Below are positions 18,358-26,857 of a stretch of 64,000 nucleotides of DNA, piece by piece. Where the stretch lies: positions 1-64,000 of the forward strand of contig CADBHQ010000028.1 in the NCBI GenBank assembly GCA_902794535.1. The letters run 5' to 3'. The stretch is from Fibrobacter succinogenes (GTDB lineage: Bacteria > Fibrobacterota > Fibrobacteria > Fibrobacterales > Fibrobacteraceae). The notes below the pieces were generated by a model. That model saw only the letters and a program-made list of their open reading frames with translations, did no database searches and was not told the origin of the DNA. Both the position numbers and the translations under genes were made by a program. How positions within the stretch are numbered: position 1 is the stretch's first letter; each line of letters opens with the position of its first letter.

Positions 18358-18386
18358 TTGACTTTTTCAAAAATAAAAGGTATATT
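18358..18386 (+). promoter_or_regulatory. Sigma-70 promoter of the GH43 cluster
   Basis: TTGACT at 18358-18363 and TATATT at 18381-18386 with 17 bp between: the best consensus promoter in the window. An AGGGAG ribosome site at 18401-18406 precedes the ATG at 18413. Confidence 0.75.
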
Positions 18387-18412
18387 AGGGGTATACCGTC
18401 AGGGAGTACTAT

Positions 18413-20401
18413 ATGTGTATGGGATTTGGTTTTCGTGGAATGTTTGGTTTCGCGGTGGCGATTTGGGGCGCCACCGCCCTTTTTGCGGCCGATTGGTACG
18501 CAAAAGACAATTTGCAGCCGGGTCATGATCCGAGCATGATTCGCTTTGAGGACGGCTACGCCCTCATGAGCACGAATAACAATCTGCAACTGTGGACATC
18601 GGAAGATGCTTACAGTTGGCGTGACCACAAGTCGACCGTGAGCAAGATTCCGCAGTGGGCCTATACCTACGCGCCCAAGACCGAGGGCATCTGGGCTCCG
18701 GACCTTTTCTACATGAACGGCGAATACCGCGTTTACTATTGTGTGTCGGAATTCGGCGTGCGCAATTCGGCTATCGGTTACCAGTCGACGACTTCGATTA
18801 TGCCGGGTACAACAGGCTATGGCTGGAAGGACCATGGTCATGTTTTCCATACGAAGCAGGGGACAGATTCGTATAACGCCATCGATGCCGACGTGGTCAA
18901 GGATACCGAGGGCAATTACTGGATGGCTTTCGGTTCGTTTGGACTCGGCATTCAACTGATCAAGCTGGATGCGACTACGGGTTACCAGGCCAGCGACGAC
19001 AAGACGGTCTACAACATTGCCCGCCGTACGAGCAAGGAAAGCGGCGGTGCCGAAGAAGGTCCGAGCCTGATTGAGCATAACGGACAGTACTTCTTGTTTA
19101 CGGCTTGGGATAAGTGCTGCCAACAGGGCGCAAACATCGAACAGACCACCTACAAGACGGCTTACGGCCGTGCCGACAAGGTGACGGGCCCGTACAAGGA
19201 CCGCGCCGGTTACAATATGGCGACAGGTGGTGGCACGATTCTTTTGGAACGTTACGGGCGTTATGTGGGCCCGGGCGGTGGTGAGGCTTTCCAGGACTTG
19301 AACCGCGTGCGCTTTGTGCATCATTATTACGATTTGAATGGCGACAAGTACAACCATATTCACATTCGTGATGTCGTGTTTACCGAGGATAACTGGGCTG
19401 AGATGGGACAGCCCTTCCTCGGGCGTTATTTGAGTGCCGAAGTCGAACATGGCGCGCTCACGCGTGCGGTGTCGGGCGACCTTGCGATTACGCGCAGCAA
19501 TACGGCTTCGAACGGGGAATACCTCGCGTACGTGAATACCGCGGGTTCCAAGATTCATTTGCCGATGAACATTATGCAGGCGGGCGATTACCTGCTGCGC
19601 TACCGCTACGCGAATGGCGGCGATGCGGCCGCGACGCACAAGGTGACGGTGAATGGCAAGTCGCAGACGGTGACGCTCCCGCCGACGGGTTCCTGGGGCA
19701 CTTTCCCCGAAAAGTCCGTCGTGATGGTGCCTGCGAAACTCAAACGCGGTGGCAACTTCATCGATATCGAACCTTCGCCGAACGGCAACTTCGCGGAACT
19801 TGACCGCATCGATTTTTTGCGCGTGATTCGCGATACGATTCCGGCGAACGGCTTTGACAACGGCATCCGTGTGCGCCTCACGAAGGACGACGAGTTCGCC
19901 ATCAAGGACGGCGGCTATGCGATTTTCGAGAACGTGGTGTTGGATTCGCTCAAGGATATCGGCGACGTTTTCCTTCAGGTGAAAAACGCTTATTCGGGTA
20001 AGATTGTGATTCGCGACGGCAAGAAGGACGGGACGGCGCTCTTCACATGCGACCTGTCAAATAGTTCTCTCGTTGGTGGCGGCTGGTCTGTGGCGAAATG
20101 CTCGGGTGACATGGGTCTGCGCGGCATCAAGGACCTGTACCTGACGGCATCGGGAATTTCCGGCGAGGCAATTCTCGGGAATCTCATCTTTGAGCCGATG
20201 CGGGTTGTCTGCAACCAAGAACCGTGTGGCGACCCGATTTCCAGCTCCAGCGGCAAAGACATTACCTCGAGTTCTTCGAACACGACCGCGATTGCCCCGC
20301 GTGCAATTCGCCACGATTCTCAGATGCCCGCCCGCAAGGCCTACCGCGACCTGAAGGGACGCTCCTTCGACAAACAGATTCCGTACCGGGTGATGTTTTA
20401 G
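18413..20401 (+). CDS. Secreted GH43 glycosidase with CBM35-like and CBM6-like modules and Fibrobacter basic C-terminal tail
   Basis: A 662-residue extracellular enzyme, probably an arabinofuranosidase, xylosidase or arabinanase acting on hemicellulose side chains. The signal peptide ends near residue 25 (ATALFA/ADW). The five-bladed GH43 domain shows the catalytic base D39 (PGHDPSMIR), the pKa-modulating D158 (NAIDADVV) and the acid E215 (AEEGPSLIEH). It is followed by a CBM35-like sandwich (about 350-470, ending AELDRIDFLRVI), a CBM6-like domain (about 480-600), a short Ser linker and the basic terminal tail KAYRDLKGRSFDKQIPYRVMF. It is paralogous along its whole length to the protein at 22155. 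The exact substrate is not decidable from sequence. Confidence 0.92.
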   Translation: MCMGFGFRGMFGFAVAIWGATALFAADWYAKDNLQPGHDPSMIRFEDGYALMSTNNNLQLWTSEDAYSWRDHKSTVSKIPQWAYTYAPKTEGIWAPDLFYMNGEYRVYYCVSEFGVRNSAIGYQSTTSIMPGTTGYGWKDHGHVFHTKQGTDSYNAIDADVVKDTEGNYWMAFGSFGLGIQLIKLDATTGYQASDDKTVYNIARRTSKESGGAEEGPSLIEHNGQYFLFTAWDKCCQQGANIEQTTYKTAYGRADKVTGPYKDRAGYNMATGGGTILLERYGRYVGPGGGEAFQDLNRVRFVHHYYDLNGDKYNHIHIRDVVFTEDNWAEMGQPFLGRYLSAEVEHGALTRAVSGDLAITRSNTASNGEYLAYVNTAGSKIHLPMNIMQAGDYLLRYRYANGGDAAATHKVTVNGKSQTVTLPPTGSWGTFPEKSVVMVPAKLKRGGNFIDIEPSPNGNFAELDRIDFLRVIRDTIPANGFDNGIRVRLTKDDEFAIKDGGYAIFENVVLDSLKDIGDVFLQVKNAYSGKIVIRDGKKDGTALFTCDLSNSSLVGGGWSVAKCSGDMGLRGIKDLYLTASGISGEAILGNLIFEPMRVVCNQEPCGDPISSSSGKDITSSSSNTTAIAPRAIRHDSQMPARKAYRDLKGRSFDKQIPYRVMF

Positions 20402-20407
20402 TTACGT

Positions 20408-20440
20408 GTCATCCTGAGCAAGGCGCTTGCGCCGAAGCCT
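20408..20440. repeat. Dispersed GTCATCCTGAGC hairpin repeat
   Basis: GTCATCCTGAGC followed by the palindrome GGCGCTTGCGCC and GAAGCC. A longer relative lies at 35793-35834 (GTCATCCTGAGCGGAGGCGC..) and an inverted partial copy near 34432-34465. It sits between two GH43 genes, where the spacer otherwise contains nothing recognisable. Confidence 0.5.
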
Positions 20441-20529
20441 CTTTGATCACTTAGCGCTTCAGCGCTTATGTGAGCATGATCCCCCTTGCGGGGAGAAGGA
20501 TCTCTTTGGTTTAGGATTGGTATGAGTAT

Positions 20530-22083
20530 ATGAAAAAATTGGGTGTAATTTCTTCTTTGGCGGCTGTGGCTTGTTTTGCGGCGAATCCGCTCACGACGGA
20601 TTTCTATTCGGCGGATGCGGCGGCGCTCGTGTATCACGACAGCCTGTTCATTTTCGCGGGGCACGATGAACAGGGCCCGCAGGGCAATAACAACAAGGCG
20701 TTCGTGATGAATGATTGGCACGTGATGGTGACCGACGACATGGAAAACTATCACGATTACGGCGCAGTGCTGAGCGTCAAGACCTTCAAGTGGGCGAATG
20801 CGAGCGCGTTTGCGGGGCATTGTGAATACCGTAACGGCAAGTTCTATTGGTATGTGGCGGTGCACCATGCAACGATTAAGCAGGACGAGGGTTTTGCGAT
20901 TGGCGTCGCGGTGGCGGACCATCCGTCGGGACCGTGGACGGATGCGCTCGGGCATGCGTTGGTGACAGACAACACGCAGAACGACGTGGCGTTGAATATC
21001 GACCCCGCGATTTTCTACGACGGCGATGACATCTGGATGTATTGGGGCTCGTGGAATGCGGGCCGCCGCGTGAAACTCAAGGAAAACATGCTCGAACTCG
21101 CGAGCACTCCCGAAGACATCAAAATCAAGGACTTTTTCGAGGCCCCGTGGATGCACAAGTACCGCGGCAACTACTACTTCAGTTACGCCTCGGGTTACCC
21201 CTCCACGACGAACTACTCGATGGCTCCGAGTTTGAATGGTCCCTGGACGCAGAAGGGCGTCATCAACGACAAACTTGACAATTCCGAGACGAATCACCAG
21301 GCAATTTTCAAGTATCTCGGGCACTGGTATTTTATGTATCATGGCGCGAACTCTCCGGGCGGCTGGACTTACCGCCGTTCCGTGAACATTGACTACCTGT
21401 ATTACGACGAGGATGCGAATATCCAGAAAATCAAGCGTACTTCAACGGGTGTAGACAAGGTGAACAACGCTCCGCTCGCCGAAGGAGGCTACCGCTTGAC
21501 AGTGACGCATAGCAGCATGGCGCTCGAAGACGAGAACGGCATCGTGGTGCAACGCCCGGCGGATGAGTCTTCCGATGCGCAACTCTGGGTGATTGCGAAG
21601 GGCGATTCCGCACGCCATTACACTCTCAAGAACTTTGCGACCGGCCGCTATTACTGCCCGCCCAAGGCCTTGCTCGATACGGTTAAGACTTCGGAGACTG
21701 CTTGCAATATCCGCATCGAGAATGCGTCTGTGAACAAGGGCTACTACGTCTACGGAGACTACGACAGCGATTTTGTGGGCGACGTGCTGAACATCTCGAA
21801 GGACGCGGGCATGCCCGTGATTACGTGGGTCCGCACCGGAACGGATAACCAAAAGTTCCAATTCAAGGCGGCCAAGGTGCCGGAACCTGTCGTGGAATCC
21901 TCGAGTTCTTCGGAAACAGTTTCAAGCTCAGAAACAGCTCCGGAATCAAGTTCGTCCGGAACAACAGCGATTGGATCGCGCGCTGTCCGTCCTGACAATA
22001 CGATGCAGCCTGCCCGCAAGGCCTACCGCGACCTCAAGGGTCGTCGCTTCGATAAGCAAATCCCGTACCGGGTGATGTTCTAG
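20530..22083 (+). CDS. Secreted GH43 glycosidase with C-terminal trefoil-like module and basic tail
   Basis: A 517-residue protein with a signal peptide (MKKLGVISSLAAVACFA). The GH43 domain differs from the two flanking enzymes: base D29 (FYSADAAALVYHD), NIDPAIFYDGDDIWMYWGS and acid E in FFEAPWMHKYRGNYYFSYAS, resembling the xylosidase/arabinofuranosidase branch. In most relatives the first motif is ADPSA; here it is ADAAA, with the aspartate kept. Residues about 320-450 (AQLWVIAKGDSARHYTLKN, QKFQF) resemble a ricin-type beta-trefoil sugar-binding domain, though weakly. A serine linker and the tail KAYRDLKGRRFDKQIPYRVMF follow. It lies between two longer GH43 paralogues and probably debranches the same polymer. 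Confidence 0.9.
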   Translation: MKKLGVISSLAAVACFAANPLTTDFYSADAAALVYHDSLFIFAGHDEQGPQGNNNKAFVMNDWHVMVTDDMENYHDYGAVLSVKTFKWANASAFAGHCEYRNGKFYWYVAVHHATIKQDEGFAIGVAVADHPSGPWTDALGHALVTDNTQNDVALNIDPAIFYDGDDIWMYWGSWNAGRRVKLKENMLELASTPEDIKIKDFFEAPWMHKYRGNYYFSYASGYPSTTNYSMAPSLNGPWTQKGVINDKLDNSETNHQAIFKYLGHWYFMYHGANSPGGWTYRRSVNIDYLYYDEDANIQKIKRTSTGVDKVNNAPLAEGGYRLTVTHSSMALEDENGIVVQRPADESSDAQLWVIAKGDSARHYTLKNFATGRYYCPPKALLDTVKTSETACNIRIENASVNKGYYVYGDYDSDFVGDVLNISKDAGMPVITWVRTGTDNQKFQFKAAKVPEPVVESSSSSETVSSSETAPESSSSGTTAIGSRAVRPDNTMQPARKAYRDLKGRRFDKQIPYRVMF

Positions 22084-22154
22084 GGTTGACGTAAAGTTCT
22101 TTTTGGACTAAAAGAAAGTATATTTAAATTGGCTGTGTGGGAAAGCGAGGCATT

Positions 22155-24050
22155 ATGAAAAGAGTCAACGTGGTTTTTGCACTTTCTGCACTATTGGCGG
22201 GGCAGGCTTTTGCGGCCGACTGGTACGCGAAGGAGACGCGCTGGGCAGGGCATGACCCGGACATTATCCGTTACGAGGACGGCTATGCGCTCGCGACGAC
22301 GGATAACCACATGCTCATGCAGTTTTCCGAGGATGCGCTGAACTGGAAGAATGGCGACCCCGCCATGCCGGAATTTTCGAAGTGGCTTTACAAGTACGCG
22401 CCGAACATGATTGACATCTGGGCGCCGGATATCCATTACATTGGTGGCGAATATCGCATGTACTATTGTGGCTCCGAGATGGGCATCCGCTCGTCGGGCA
22501 TGGGGTTCATGTCGAGTAAGGAAATCGACCCGACAAAGCCCGGCTACGGCTGGACGGACATGGGCGAGGTGATTCACACGGTCAAGAGCGACGCCTACAA
22601 CGCGATTGACGCGGCGGTGCTGAAGGACAACGATGGCAAGGTCTGGATGGCGTTCGGTTCGTGGGGCACGGGCATTCACATTCTGGAACTGAACGAAGAA
22701 ACAGGCAAGGTGAAAGACGGTGCGAAGATGATCAACATCGCGAACCGCGGCGGTTCGGGCATCGAGGGCGCAAGCCTTATCGAACACGACGGTTACTATT
22801 ACCTGTTTACGGCGTGGGATAACTGCTGCAAGAAGGGCGCAGACCTCGAAAACAATTCTTACAAGACGACGGTGGGACGCTCCAGTCGAATTGACGGCGG
22901 GTATGTGGACCGCAGCGGCAAGGCGCTCTTGAATGGCGGTGGCACGATTCTGTTGAGCCGTTACGGGCGCTACTACGGGCCTGCGGGCGGCGAGGCGTTC
23001 CAGGACGTGAATCGCCAGCGTTTTGTGAATCATTACTACGACAAGAATGATGGCGGAAACTCCTACATCCAAGTCCGCGATATCGTCTATACAGACGATG
23101 GCTGGCCGGAACTGGGACAACCGTTCCTCGGGCGTTATCTGAGTGCCGAGGCGGAACAAGGCGCTTTGACTCATGTGGATATTTCGAGCAGCTCGACGGC
23201 CTCGAACGGAGAATTCTGCGCTTACATCAACTACGAAGACAGCAAGATTCGCTTGCCGATGATTATCCCGCAGGCAGGCGACTACCTGATTCGCTACCGC
23301 TATGACAACAACTGGACCGAAGACGGTGCAAACGGTAGTTCGCACTATGTGAGCGTCAACGGCAAAAATCAGGAAGTGGAACTGCCGCTAACAGGTGCGT
23401 GGAGCGCGTTCCCTGAAAAGTCGGTGGTGTACATTCCCGCGAAACTTAAGCGCGGCTCAAACTTTATCGAGATTACGAAGGGCAAGCATTATGCGGAACT
23501 CGACAGGCTTGATTTCTTGCGCATCATTCGCGATACGATTCCGGCGAACGGCTTTGACAACGGCATTCGCGTGCGTTTGACGGATAAGGACGAATTTGCC
23601 ATCAAGGACGGCGGCTATGCGATTTTCGAGAACGTGATTACGGATTCCATTGTGGGCCCGGGCGTGCTTGTGCAGGTGAAGAACGGCGCGGGCGGTACGC
23701 TGAACATTCGTAAGGAAAGCAAGAAGGGCGACGTGATTTCGAAATGCGAATTGCCCTCGGCGGGCGATGAGAGCAAGTGGATTGACGTGCGCTGCTCCAA
23801 TATGCCGGAACTCAAGGGCGTGCAGGACTTTTACCTGACGGCGGAAGGCCTAGGCGGCGAAACGTTTCTCGGGAACATCAAGTTCGACGAAGGCGTGAAG
23901 GATACGACGACCGCAATTCGCCGTATTGGCGGTCGCGACGAGCGGACCCTCCGTGCGGGCGACATGCAGCTTCCGGCCCAAAACAAAAAATACCGCGACC
24001 TCAAGGGGCGGCGGTATGATAAGCAAATCCCGTACCGGGTGATGTTCTAG
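22155..24050 (+). CDS. Secreted GH43 glycosidase with CBM35-like and CBM6-like modules (paralogue of the 18413 gene)
   Basis: A 631-residue protein starting at ATG 22155 after GCGAGG, with a signal peptide MKRVNVVFALSALLAGQAFA. Domain order matches the gene at 18413: GH43 (base D34 in GHDPDIIRY, NAIDAAVLKD, IEGASLIEH), CBM35-like, CBM6-like and the basic tail KKYRDLKGRRYDKQIPYRVMF, but with no serine linker. The two enzymes are clearly a duplication with the shorter GH43 gene between them. Its own TATATT box lies upstream near 22121. Its stop codon shares the bases CTAG with the stop of the convergent gene on the other strand. Confidence 0.92.
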   Translation: MKRVNVVFALSALLAGQAFAADWYAKETRWAGHDPDIIRYEDGYALATTDNHMLMQFSEDALNWKNGDPAMPEFSKWLYKYAPNMIDIWAPDIHYIGGEYRMYYCGSEMGIRSSGMGFMSSKEIDPTKPGYGWTDMGEVIHTVKSDAYNAIDAAVLKDNDGKVWMAFGSWGTGIHILELNEETGKVKDGAKMINIANRGGSGIEGASLIEHDGYYYLFTAWDNCCKKGADLENNSYKTTVGRSSRIDGGYVDRSGKALLNGGGTILLSRYGRYYGPAGGEAFQDVNRQRFVNHYYDKNDGGNSYIQVRDIVYTDDGWPELGQPFLGRYLSAEAEQGALTHVDISSSSTASNGEFCAYINYEDSKIRLPMIIPQAGDYLIRYRYDNNWTEDGANGSSHYVSVNGKNQEVELPLTGAWSAFPEKSVVYIPAKLKRGSNFIEITKGKHYAELDRLDFLRIIRDTIPANGFDNGIRVRLTDKDEFAIKDGGYAIFENVITDSIVGPGVLVQVKNGAGGTLNIRKESKKGDVISKCELPSAGDESKWIDVRCSNMPELKGVQDFYLTAEGLGGETFLGNIKFDEGVKDTTTAIRRIGGRDERTLRAGDMQLPAQNKKYRDLKGRRYDKQIPYRVMF

Positions 24051-25015
24051 GCTTTAGCCCAGTCCTTGTACTTAATCCAGATGTGCAGCCAGATTCTAGC
24101 GACAGAATCGATTGCGTCGCTGAAGATCATGGTGCTGTACATCTCGAAATACTTGCCCCATTCAGTATCCGTTTCGAATTCCTTCATGGATTTTGTATTT
24201 TCGAAATCTTCGGGAATCAAGAAATACGAGAACAGGTAGGAATACTGCGAAACGACGCTCATGTAGTCCCATACATTGTTGTTCTTGCCACCCCAGCCAT
24301 GCATGTACTTGCGGGTGGCAATTTCTTTTTCCACGTTCGTCGTGAATGGGGAGGCTGTCAGCGGTAGCGGGTATCCATCCGGGTCGTAGAAGAATCGGTT
24401 GTTGTCTTTGTCGATCTTGTAGGCCTTGCTAATGGCGTCTTCCCATTTCTTTTCGATGCCGCCGTGAATGCCCTTGCCGTCGGAATAGGGGCGACAGTCG
24501 CAGTGTAGGGGCATGTGGCAGTCGGCAATGTAGTGACTCAAAATGAAGAATCGCATGGCGATGTGGTTGCCCGATGTTGCGATGGGGCAGCCCTTTTCTT
24601 CGCGGTTGAGCATTTTGAAGTTGTCGATGATGCTGTGTGAAACTGCTTCGCAGCGGTCTGCGCAGTTGCCGCCTTCGATGTTGTAGGGCTTGCCCTTGAG
24701 CGGCGATTCTTTGGACATCTTGGTGTAAATGCTATGGGTCGAGGGCAAACTGCCGAAGGTGTTGTAGGTGCCGTCTTCAGCGGGGCGGTATTTGACGATA
24801 TGGCTGGTTGCCATGTCCTTGAAAACGTCGTCGGGGTACCAGGCTCCCTTAATTACGAAATCTCGGTAATTCTTGAACCATTTGACCAAGGCTTTGGCCT
24901 CGGTGCGTACTTTTTCACTGACTCCGCTAATGACTTTTTCATCGGTTGTGGTGGCGATAACTTCCAAACGCTTGATAGCCATAAAGGCAATCCAGGCGTG
25001 CGAATATTTTTTCAT
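24047..25015 (-). CDS. S1/P1-nuclease or zinc-dependent phospholipase C-fold protein, cytoplasmic
   Basis: A 322-residue protein. The pattern of possible zinc ligands fits the all-helical S1/P1 nuclease/phospholipase C fold: MKKYSHAWIAFMA at the N-terminus, KGAWYPDDVFKDM, HSI..., and the block FILSHYIADCHMPLHCDC, with a later GIHGGIEKKWEDAI. Unlike most secreted members it has no signal peptide, and the histidine and tryptophan near the N-terminus are not at position 1 of a mature chain. A substrate cannot be assigned. It ends on a CTAG that it shares with the opposing GH43 gene. The upstream sequence has an AAGGAGC ribosome site. Confidence 0.6.
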   Translation of the reverse strand: MKKYSHAWIAFMAIKRLEVIATTTDEKVISGVSEKVRTEAKALVKWFKNYRDFVIKGAWYPDDVFKDMATSHIVKYRPAEDGTYNTFGSLPSTHSIYTKMSKESPLKGKPYNIEGGNCADRCEAVSHSIIDNFKMLNREEKGCPIATSGNHIAMRFFILSHYIADCHMPLHCDCRPYSDGKGIHGGIEKKWEDAISKAYKIDKDNNRFFYDPDGYPLPLTASPFTTNVEKEIATRKYMHGWGGKNNNVWDYMSVVSQYSYLFSYFLIPEDFENTKSMKEFETDTEWGKYFEMYSTMIFSDAIDSVARIWLHIWIKYKDWAKA

Positions 25016-25113
25016 GCTAAAAAGCTCCTTTTTCTTTAAAATATAAGAAAAAGGGATGCTTTGTACTTTAAATGTATTACAAAAGAATACGTTTGTAATT
25101 TTTATAAATTTCC

Positions 25114-25119
25114 TATATT
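25114..25119 (+). promoter_or_regulatory. -10 box of thiS, predicted leaderless
   Basis: TATATT ends 6 nt before the thiS ATG (25126). No Shine-Dalgarno and no TPP-riboswitch motifs are present upstream, so thiamine control, if any, is not by a leader RNA here. Confidence 0.5.
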
Positions 25120-25125
25120 TGCACT

Positions 25126-25320
25126 ATGCTTACCATTAATGGACAGAGTGTCGATGCGGCGGGCAAGACCGTTGCTGAATACCTTGCAGAAGCAGGGTAT
25201 AATACCGTGCGCATCGCTGTAGAACGGAACGAAGAAATTGTTCCGAAGGCGAAGTACGCTGAGACGGTGTTGGCCGACGGCGACGTAGTCGAGGTCGTGA
25301 ATTTTGTAGGCGGCGGGTGA
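25126..25320 (+). CDS. thiS: Sulfur carrier protein ThiS
   Basis: A 64-residue ubiquitin-fold protein that carries the thiocarboxylate sulfur for thiazole synthesis. It begins MLTINGQSVDA and ends with the required Gly-Gly tail (VVNFVGGG), the site of adenylation by ThiF. Its stop codon overlaps the thiF start (TGATG). Length and context with thiF and thiG make the assignment firm. Confidence 0.93.
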   Translation: MLTINGQSVDAAGKTVAEYLAEAGYNTVRIAVERNEEIVPKAKYAETVLADGDVVEVVNFVGGG

Positions 25321-25958
25321 TGGATTCTCGCGTGCCTTCGCAGAATGAGATGCACGCTGCGCTTGAAAAGCGGCAGGGTGCAGAAGCTGTGCGCAAATTG
25401 CAGGCGGCAACAGTTGCTGTTTGCGGTTTGGGTGGGCTCGGTTCGAATATTGCGATTTCTTTGGCGCGTGCCGGTGTCGGCAAACTGATTCTGATTGATT
25501 TTGATCGTGTCGATGTCACGAATTTGCATCGCCAGCAGTATAAGGCTTGCCAGGTTGGCATGCCGAAGCCCGAGGCGCTGCTTGCGAACTTGAAAGAGAT
25601 TGCTCCGTATACGGAGTTTGAAACGCATTTTGAGAAAGTGAGCGCCGAGAATGCGGAGGCGTTGTTGGCCAAGGCCGACGTGATTTGCGAGGCGTTTGAT
25701 AATGCCGAGGCGAAGGCGATGCTTGTGAATACGGTGCTTGAAAATATGCCCGAAAAGTTCCTGGTCGCTGCTTCTGGCATGGCTGGCTACGATAGCGGAA
25801 ATTTGATTACGACCCGCAAGGTGACCAAGCGCTTTTATGTTTGCGGTGACGGTAAAAGCGATGTGGCCGATGGAATCGGGCTCGTCGCGCCCCGCGTGAT
25901 GCTTTGTGCCGCCCACCAGGCCTTGACTGCTATCCGCCTGATTCTCGGGCTGGAATAA
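25320..25958 (+). CDS. thiF: ThiS adenylyltransferase ThiF
   Basis: This enzyme activates the C-terminus of ThiS as an acyl adenylate. The 212-residue protein has the nucleotide motif GLGGLGSNIAISLARAGVGK, then LILIDFDRVDVTNLHRQQY and CEAFDNAEAK. It is the short clostridial-type ThiF without the zinc-binding cysteines of E. coli ThiF. The ATG at 25320 is preferred; a GTG one codon earlier is possible. It is coupled to thiS by a one-base overlap, and thiG follows after 33 nt. Confidence 0.92.
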   Translation: MDSRVPSQNEMHAALEKRQGAEAVRKLQAATVAVCGLGGLGSNIAISLARAGVGKLILIDFDRVDVTNLHRQQYKACQVGMPKPEALLANLKEIAPYTEFETHFEKVSAENAEALLAKADVICEAFDNAEAKAMLVNTVLENMPEKFLVAASGMAGYDSGNLITTRKVTKRFYVCGDGKSDVADGIGLVAPRVMLCAAHQALTAIRLILGLE

Positions 25959-25991
25959 TGCTATATTTAGCCCTGCAAAAAAGAAGGCTTT

Positions 25992-26759
25992 ATGGACGAC
26001 AAACTTGTAATTGGTGGCCACGAATTCAATTCCCGCTTTATCTTAGGTTCCGGCAAATACTCCCTCAAGCTGATTGAGGCTGCTGTGCGCGATGCCGGGG
26101 CACAGATTGTGACCCTCGCGGTGCGCCGAGCGAACACCAAGGACCATGAAAATATTCTGGATTACATTCCGAAGGGTGTGACGCTGTTGCCGAATACGTC
26201 CGGCGCACGCAACGCCGCTGAAGCGGTGCGCATCGCGCGTCTTTCTCGCGAACTCGGCTGCGGTGATTTCGTCAAGATCGAAATCATGCGCGACACGAAG
26301 TACCTTTTGCCCGACAACTACGAAACCATCAAGGCGACCGAAACCTTGGCGAAAGAAGGTTTCGTAGTGATGCCGTATATGTACCCGGATTTGAACGTGG
26401 CGCGCGACCTCGCTAACGCGGGTGCCGCAGCCGTGATGCCGCTGGCTGCTCCGATTGGTTCTAACAAGGGCCTTTCTACCCGCGAATTCATTCAGATTCT
26501 CATCGATGAAATCGACCTCCCGATTATCGTGGATGCGGGCATCGGTAAACCCTCTGAAGCTTGTGCTGCCATGGAAATGGGCGCTGCCGCTATTATGGCG
26601 AATACCGCTCTTGCAACCGCTGGCGATTTGCCCATGATGGCTCAGAGTTTCAAGCTCGCAATTGAAGCGGGTCGCAAGGCCTACTTGGCAGGCCTTGGCC
26701 GCGTGCTGACCCGCGGCGCTTCTGCTTCCGACCCGCTGACTGGTTTCTTGAGAGACTAA
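25992..26759 (+). CDS. thiG: Thiazole synthase ThiG
   Basis: A 255-residue TIM-barrel enzyme that joins deoxyxylulose phosphate, ThiS-thiocarboxylate and dehydroglycine into the thiazole of thiamine. It has [19 protein letters not shown], the Schiff-base lysine in [22 protein letters not shown] and [13 protein letters not shown]. An AAGAAGG ribosome site precedes the ATG, and a TATATT box at about 25961 may give a separate promoter. thiH or thiO, needed to make dehydroglycine, is not in this window. A strong terminator follows at 26803. Confidence 0.95.
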   Translation: MDDKLVIGGHEFNSRFILGSGKYSLKLIEAAVRDAGAQIVTLAVRRANTKDHENILDYIPKGVTLLPNTSGARNAAEAVRIARLSRELGCGDFVKIEIMRDTKYLLPDNYETIKATETLAKEGFVVMPYMYPDLNVARDLANAGAAAVMPLAAPIGSNKGLSTREFIQILIDEIDLPIIVDAGIGKPSEACAAMEMGAAAIMANTALATAGDLPMMAQSFKLAIEAGRKAYLAGLGRVLTRGASASDPLTGFLRD

Positions 26760-26802
26760 CCGGGGTTTTAGGGGCAGAGCCCTTAGGCGAAGGGGTAATG
26801 AA

Positions 26803-26831
26803 AAAAAGACGAGCTGTTTGCTCGTCTTTTT
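26803..26831. terminator. Bidirectional rho-independent terminator after thiG
   Basis: AAAAAGACGAGC, loop TGTTT, GCTCGTCTTTTT. It serves thiG and the convergent DUF748 gene. The preceding bases (26762-26797, GGTTTTAGGGGCAGAGCCC.. GGCGAAGGGGT) recur in inverted form near 63130-63160. Confidence 0.85.
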
Positions 26832-26857
26832 GCAATGAGGGGAAGACCTGCCCCTTC

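Noticed and set aside
22191..23345. 384-codon open frame opposite the third GH43 gene
   Set aside because: It is antisense to an intact GH43 domain and resembles nothing known; a similar shadow lies opposite the first GH43 gene.
25020..25125. TPP riboswitch before thiS
   Set aside because: None of the conserved TPP aptamer segments (CUGAGA, ACCUGA-type) is present, and the -10 box leaves no room for a leader.
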